The notes beneath the pieces were generated by a model. It did not search any database, was not told the origin of the DNA, and saw nothing but the letters and a program-made list of their open reading frames with translations. The position numbers were made by a program, and so were the translations under genes. Positions 14,439-18,130 of a stretch of DNA of 18,130 nt are shown piece after piece. Positions within the stretch are counted from its first letter, which is position 1; each line of letters starts with the position of its first letter. Source of the stretch: JAHJDR01 sp964526915 (GTDB taxonomy: Bacteria; UBA10199; JADGCS01); the NCBI GenBank assembly GCA_964526915.1, contig CAZGMS010000168.1, positions 1 through 18,130 of the forward strand, read 5' to 3'.

Positions 14439-15968
14439 ATGACCACGGCAGGACAAGCATGCATCGATGCAATCAGCGATCCTTTTAAAGATTATTCAAA
14501 GGTTCAAATGGGTTCGGAGACTTTCTACGTCGATGCGCAGGGGCGGCGTGTCTCAGCAAGCAAACTTCAGCAGTTAGAGGCAAAGAAAGAAGAAGCCGCA
14601 AGGCAATGCGCGGGTGGGGCGGGTCAGCTTGCCTTTGGTCTCGGCAATGCGGGGTATTTGGCTTGGGAATTTGCGGAGCGTTTTCAAGCGCGTAATGTTG
14701 AGGCTGATGGGTACACCAACAGACCCGTGATGACTTTCCCCAAACCATCACTAAACATATTGAGAGGGTACGAAGGGAATCCGGGATTAACCAGGTTTGG
14801 CGGGTGGGTCGAGGTCTTTCGTGGTGGGTATGGCGGGGTGATGGGTTTGGCCGATGCTTTCAACCCGCCGGTGTTTTATTCACAGGAATTGGGTGATCTC
14901 CCATCGTTCATGGCCGGTGATGTGACGGGGCCGCTCGATCGCAGATGGTGGGGGGTGCAGGCGTTGGGTAGTCCCTTGTTGACGGACGATAGTCCTGATC
15001 CCTCCGCGCAGATTTTGAGGCGCGCGTACGCTGTCCCCTCATTTTTACGATTGACCACAGGAATGGCGGAAATGCAGGCCACGACCAATAAGATTTTGGA
15101 TGTGCCTGTTTGTGATGAGAGCAATGTGCTTGGGTGCGAAGCGCTTGCCGAGAGGGACACCAGCGGGAACGCGACAGACCTGTTTCAGGGGACAACAGAA
15201 GAAGAGTCAGAATATCACAAATCCGAAATTTCATCGGCCATATCGGCCCTGCAATACACGGGACAGGGAATACGGTGGGCGGGGCTTGCTGGCAATTCAG
15301 AAATATTTTTTCAATCACTTGAATCTCAAGGCCGTCCCAGCTGGGCCAGTTTATCGGGGCTGGCGATATTGCCTTTGCAATACGCCGTTGCGAACGGGGC
15401 CAACAAAAATGCCTTTGAGGGAGCGCAGATCGTGAGTCCCGAAAATTTTGCTTTGAGTAGCGCGGCTCTGGGACTGGGGTTTGGAGCGTCGTGGCTTACT
15501 GATGATCCCCGCATGCTTAAATTGTATGATTCGCATTTTTCGATGCTGGGAACAGGCTACTTTTCGCCCAGGGCCAGCGCGCTCATCCATGGTGTCGCTC
15601 TCGATGAGGGCAATGCTGAACTGTCGGGGATGCTGAAAACGGGATTGCCTCTTATGAACGGTGCGTTTTTTACCACGGGGGGCACGCGATATGGCATGGC
15701 ACTCAGGGATTGGCAGGCGCACACTACCGCGGAAAAAGTTTCTCTGGGTGTGTTGCCTGCGGCGGTTGCTGGCGTTCATGCGATCAGTACAGCACAGGCG
15801 GCGAAGGAGTCTGGTGAAGAGGCTGTGTGGGGAAATTTTGGTTTAGATATGGCCGCTTATAGTCTGGGGATAGGACTGGGCGCGCTCATTGGCAATAAAG
15901 GTTTTGGTCGTTTTATAGACGGTGTGAGTGTAGGCCCCGGTGGGGTGAAGATTGAAGGAAGGTTTTGA
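14439..15968 (+). CDS. unknown 509-residue glycine/alanine-rich protein
   Basis: I do not recognise a family. The protein opens with a soluble, charged region (FYVDAQGRRVSASKLQQLEA, then a short Glu/Lys helix). It continues as alternating Gly/Ala-rich, weakly hydrophobic stretches (for example GGAGQLAFGLGNAGYLAWEF, SSAALGLGFGASW, YSLGIGLGALIGNKGFG) and polar linkers with Asp-Pro turns. There is no N-terminal signal peptide. The end, GGVKIEGRF, finishes in an aromatic residue in a strand-like context, as outer-membrane barrels do, but without an export signal this is only a hint. The frame is open back to GTG 14400. ATG 14439 is chosen because TAGG lies 7 bases upstream. A GATAAT (14405-14410) could be a -10 element. 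The stop codon is the first part of the heptamer repeat. It is followed on the same strand by the large lipoprotein. Confidence 0.8.
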   Translation: MTTAGQACIDAISDPFKDYSKVQMGSETFYVDAQGRRVSASKLQQLEAKKEEAARQCAGGAGQLAFGLGNAGYLAWEFAERFQARNVEADGYTNRPVMTFPKPSLNILRGYEGNPGLTRFGGWVEVFRGGYGGVMGLADAFNPPVFYSQELGDLPSFMAGDVTGPLDRRWWGVQALGSPLLTDDSPDPSAQILRRAYAVPSFLRLTTGMAEMQATTNKILDVPVCDESNVLGCEALAERDTSGNATDLFQGTTEEESEYHKSEISSAISALQYTGQGIRWAGLAGNSEIFFQSLESQGRPSWASLSGLAILPLQYAVANGANKNAFEGAQIVSPENFALSSAALGLGFGASWLTDDPRMLKLYDSHFSMLGTGYFSPRASALIHGVALDEGNAELSGMLKTGLPLMNGAFFTTGGTRYGMALRDWQAHTTAEKVSLGVLPAAVAGVHAISTAQAAKESGEEAVWGNFGLDMAAYSLGIGLGALIGNKGFGRFIDGVSVGPGGVKIEGRF

Positions 15969-16070
15969 ATATTGAATATTGAATATCGAATAACGAACAA
16001 GGAATGTCGAAACAAAGAATGACAACACTCACTTCGACATTCGATATTCCTTGTTCGTTATTCGATATTC
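15967..16070. repeat. heptamer-phased inverted repeat filling the gap before the lipoprotein gene
   Basis: The left side reads as consecutive 7-base units from inside the preceding stop codon: GAATATT, GAATATT, GAATATC, GAATAAC, GAACAAG, GAATGTC. From 15981 to 16011 these form the left arm of a hairpin whose right arm (16033-16070) is the exact reverse complement, except that the right arm holds one additional heptamer (TTCGATA). The loop is 21 bases (16012-16032). Both arms keep the 7-base phase. The pairing makes a roughly 31-bp stem with a 7-base bulge, ending 7 bases before the lipoprotein ATG. It could act as a terminator or attenuator, or be a dispersed element. The direct evidence is structural only. 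Confidence 0.85.
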
Positions 16071-16077
16071 AAATGCT

Positions 16078-18130
16078 ATGCGCAAATTGATGCTGACATA
16101 TCTCCCCCTCTTTTTAATTCTTCTTTTCGCTGTGGCGTGCGCCTCGGACAATCAGGCGGTGAACGCAGATGAGCTTGCCGACAATTCCACGAACGTGGGT
16201 GATGGCGGGACGTACAGCCCCAGCACAGATGGGAGCACGAACGTTTGCGAAAAAGACGAGGAAGGCAATTGCCTTGATGATACCGATGTAGCCTCGATCA
16301 TTTTGTCTACCCAGAAGCTTGATTTTGGTTTGAGTGAGCTCGAATACACGGAATGTCTCACGATCGATCTTCCCGACGGTGTTTCGTACGAGGCGGAGAT
16401 TGATCTCGACAATACGAATAGCTTTGATGGTGAGTCCCAGTTCACTGTACTCAATGCCAGCGGTCAGTATTCAGCCGAACGCGTGCAGGGCAGTGGTTCT
16501 GTCAGTGTCTGCTACATGCGGCTCACCACAGGCACGCATGCCGGGCAGGTCAAACTTGTGCTCCAGACGGCCAGCTCAGTGTACGCCTATATCATCAGCC
16601 TCAAGGGCGAGACGAGCGAAAAACTTTTTACCATCACCTCCCCCACCGAAGGGCAGATCATCGACAGCCGTTCTGGTCATAATGAGGGCAAAGACGACGC
16701 CGAGGGGGATTATCTTGTAACTGTAAAAGGGAAGCTCAATCTCAATTTACAATCCGTATTCGAAAATGGTTCTACCACCGAAATTTACATCGATTCTGAC
16801 GGGGTCAAATACAAAACCACGTTTGACGCAGATGGGAATTTTTCCAAACAAGTGGGTGTCCCGCAGGTGGAGGGGGTTTATGCGATTACCTTGTCGGTGA
16901 GCACCATCAGGAACACCGCGATCAGCAAGACAGTTAACGTGGTTGTGGCAGGACCTCCAACATTGGAAATTGAGGTTCGCGATACCTCCGGCAACGCCAT
17001 CGACACATCCTCTCCCACAGACGTGCCTTATCTAATTGTGGGTCTGCGTGTGCCCAATCTGTATGCCTCCGGTTCCGATGAGAGCGACATGCCTGTCACC
17101 CTCTACGATATAAAATTTAACGATGAGGAACTCACTGCGGATACCGATATCTGGTATTCTGCTGACTGGTGGTGGTGTACAGAAGACGGGAGTGGGCAGG
17201 AGGCCAAGGCCTATGATAATTTTGACGCCCAGCAGACCCTGTGCATTGCTCTCGATAACATCACCAATCTGAGCGACGGGATCAATACGATTTCGGCCAA
17301 GGCCAAGAACGTGCTGGGTGAGGCCAGTGCCGAGCTTACCCTCATTGTCGATAACGACAAACCCATCATCACGATTTCTGAGCCAAAGCAGAATCAGCTG
17401 TACGCGCCGGGCGTGACTCAAATCACGGTATCGGGTCAGGTCAAATATTTTGCGCCAATCGCCTCTGCCAGTCTGTCAAGTGTCCCCGCCATCAAGGATG
17501 GTGAAAAGGGAAGCTATTGTCAGCCCACAAGTGAGGAGGATTCATCGTGTCCCGCGTCCAGTGTGAAAATGTGGTTTAATGTGTCGACCGATAGCGATAA
17601 CTATCCCATCTACATCTATCCTCAATATACGGGAAATTATTCTACAGTTACGGCAGAGCAGGCCTCTTCCTACATGCAGGGTGAGAGCGGTGGTCAAGGG
17701 AATTGCTATACGGAGACCACAACCACGGAAGATGCCGAAGGGAATGAACAGAGTGTAACAAACACCATGTGTGATGTGCCCAGCGCGGAATTTAGTTTTT
17801 CGCTGACAGTCCCCTCAACCAGCACACACGCGCTCGTGACCCTGTACACAAATGTGATTGAGTTGCAGGCCGAATCGGTCAAAGGACACCGCACGATCGA
17901 GGTCGTGACCTTTCAGGTGGGTGAGACGAGTCCGCAGGTGAGTGGTGCCAAAATGGGGGAAGGTAGTCAGAAGATTCTCACCAGTTCCTTGACAGCGGGG
18001 CAATTGGGTATTGTTGATGACAATTGCTCAGAGCAAGATGATACGAACGTGTGCCGCGCACCGGTGATGCTCAACGTGTCGGAAGGCATCATCTCACGGG
18101 ATTCAGAGGAAGGCAAAAAGGTACTCGCGG
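16078..18130 (+). CDS. large surface lipoprotein with Ig-like segments (3' end outside the window)
   Basis: An open frame of 684 codons that continues past the right edge. Residues 1-21 form a lipoprotein signal peptide: MRK, a hydrophobic core (LPLFLILLFAVA) and Cys21 as the lipidation site. Ala at +2 predicts outer-membrane sorting. The mature start is Asn/Asp/Gly/Ser-rich (a linker). Around 74-180 is a beta-rich domain with LDFGLSELEYTECLTI, reminiscent of abnormal-spindle/HYDIN-type folds. Ig-like repeats appear to start at FTITSPTEG (about 184-192) and ITISEPKQNQLYAPG (about 431-445), with more beta segments between. Twelve further cysteines fall into six close or plausible pairs (57/65, 93/145, 367/389, 481/491, 543/565, 650/659), as expected for disulfides outside the cytoplasm. 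The ATG at 16078 has no Shine-Dalgarno sequence because the repeat reaches almost to it. Adhesion or a structural surface role is a guess. Confidence 0.88.
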   Translation, partial: MRKLMLTYLPLFLILLFAVACASDNQAVNADELADNSTNVGDGGTYSPSTDGSTNVCEKDEEGNCLDDTDVASIILSTQKLDFGLSELEYTECLTIDLPDGVSYEAEIDLDNTNSFDGESQFTVLNASGQYSAERVQGSGSVSVCYMRLTTGTHAGQVKLVLQTASSVYAYIISLKGETSEKLFTITSPTEGQIIDSRSGHNEGKDDAEGDYLVTVKGKLNLNLQSVFENGSTTEIYIDSDGVKYKTTFDADGNFSKQVGVPQVEGVYAITLSVSTIRNTAISKTVNVVVAGPPTLEIEVRDTSGNAIDTSSPTDVPYLIVGLRVPNLYASGSDESDMPVTLYDIKFNDEELTADTDIWYSADWWWCTEDGSGQEAKAYDNFDAQQTLCIALDNITNLSDGINTISAKAKNVLGEASAELTLIVDNDKPIITISEPKQNQLYAPGVTQITVSGQVKYFAPIASASLSSVPAIKDGEKGSYCQPTSEEDSSCPASSVKMWFNVSTDSDNYPIYIYPQYTGNYSTVTAEQASSYMQGESGGQGNCYTETTTTEDAEGNEQSVTNTMCDVPSAEFSFSLTVPSTSTHALVTLYTNVIELQAESVKGHRTIEVVTFQVGETSPQVSGAKMGEGSQKILTSSLTAGQLGIVDDNCSEQDDTNVCRAPVMLNVSEGIISRDSEEGKKVLA

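Noticed and set aside
15967..16070. CRISPR-like repeat array
   Set aside because: The 7-base units are contiguous without spacers and form a single hairpin. There are no cas genes.

Overview
The window looks like chromosomal DNA from a Gram-negative, probably free-living bacterium. It carries ordinary housekeeping genes (rlmH, a long B12-dependent ribonucleotide reductase, a class I aminotransferase, an FbaB-type aldolase, secA, a PilZ protein, comEC). Towards the right end it changes to proteins I do not recognise and a very large exported lipoprotein. The lipoprotein, the PilZ domain, a possible sigma-54 promoter, the intergenic heptamer repeats and the roughly balanced base composition would fit a 'deltaproteobacterial' lineage (for example an uncultured relative of Bdellovibrionota or Myxococcota). 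That placement is inference, because no rRNA or other phylogenetic marker is present. I see no integrase, transposase, phage gene, tRNA or CRISPR array.

Left part (1-4327, minus strand): nrdJ reads leftward into rlmH. The 204-base gap between them holds a composite palindromic repeat and a short run of 7-base repeats that begins at the nrdJ stop codon. The 488-base divergent region upstream of nrdJ contains two NrdR boxes exactly 32 bp apart, and a perfect DnaA box overlaps the first. This is a clear deoxyribonucleotide-synthesis control region.

Middle (4816-9821, plus strand): an aspartate-aminotransferase-like enzyme, a 350-residue class I fructose-bisphosphate aldolase and SecA follow one another in the same direction. 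The aldolase-SecA gap is only 21 bases, so these two may share a transcript.

9822-10663: a 73-residue coiled-coil-like ORF points back at secA from a perfect sigma-54-type -24/-12 element. An 11-bp-arm inverted repeat follows, then a single-domain PilZ (c-di-GMP receptor) gene. The end of the PilZ gene overlaps the end of comEC by 7 bases (convergent).

10657-14175 (minus strand): comEC, the DNA-uptake channel, is preceded by a two-gene unit of unknown function (117 and 212 residues). These two proteins appear to share a short repeated motif around 'L-x-x-N-G-x-x-I/V'.

14272-18130 (plus strand): a possible 26-residue ORF, a 509-residue glycine-rich orphan protein, a heptamer-phased hairpin repeat that fills almost the whole next gap, and a lipoprotein of at least 684 residues with Ig-like segments and six extra cysteine pairs. 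The lipoprotein gene runs off the right edge.

The most interesting points are the NrdR/DnaA control region, the heptamer-phased repeats that start at stop codons, the repeated-motif two-gene family, and the sigma-54 element whose expected start site falls almost on an ATG.
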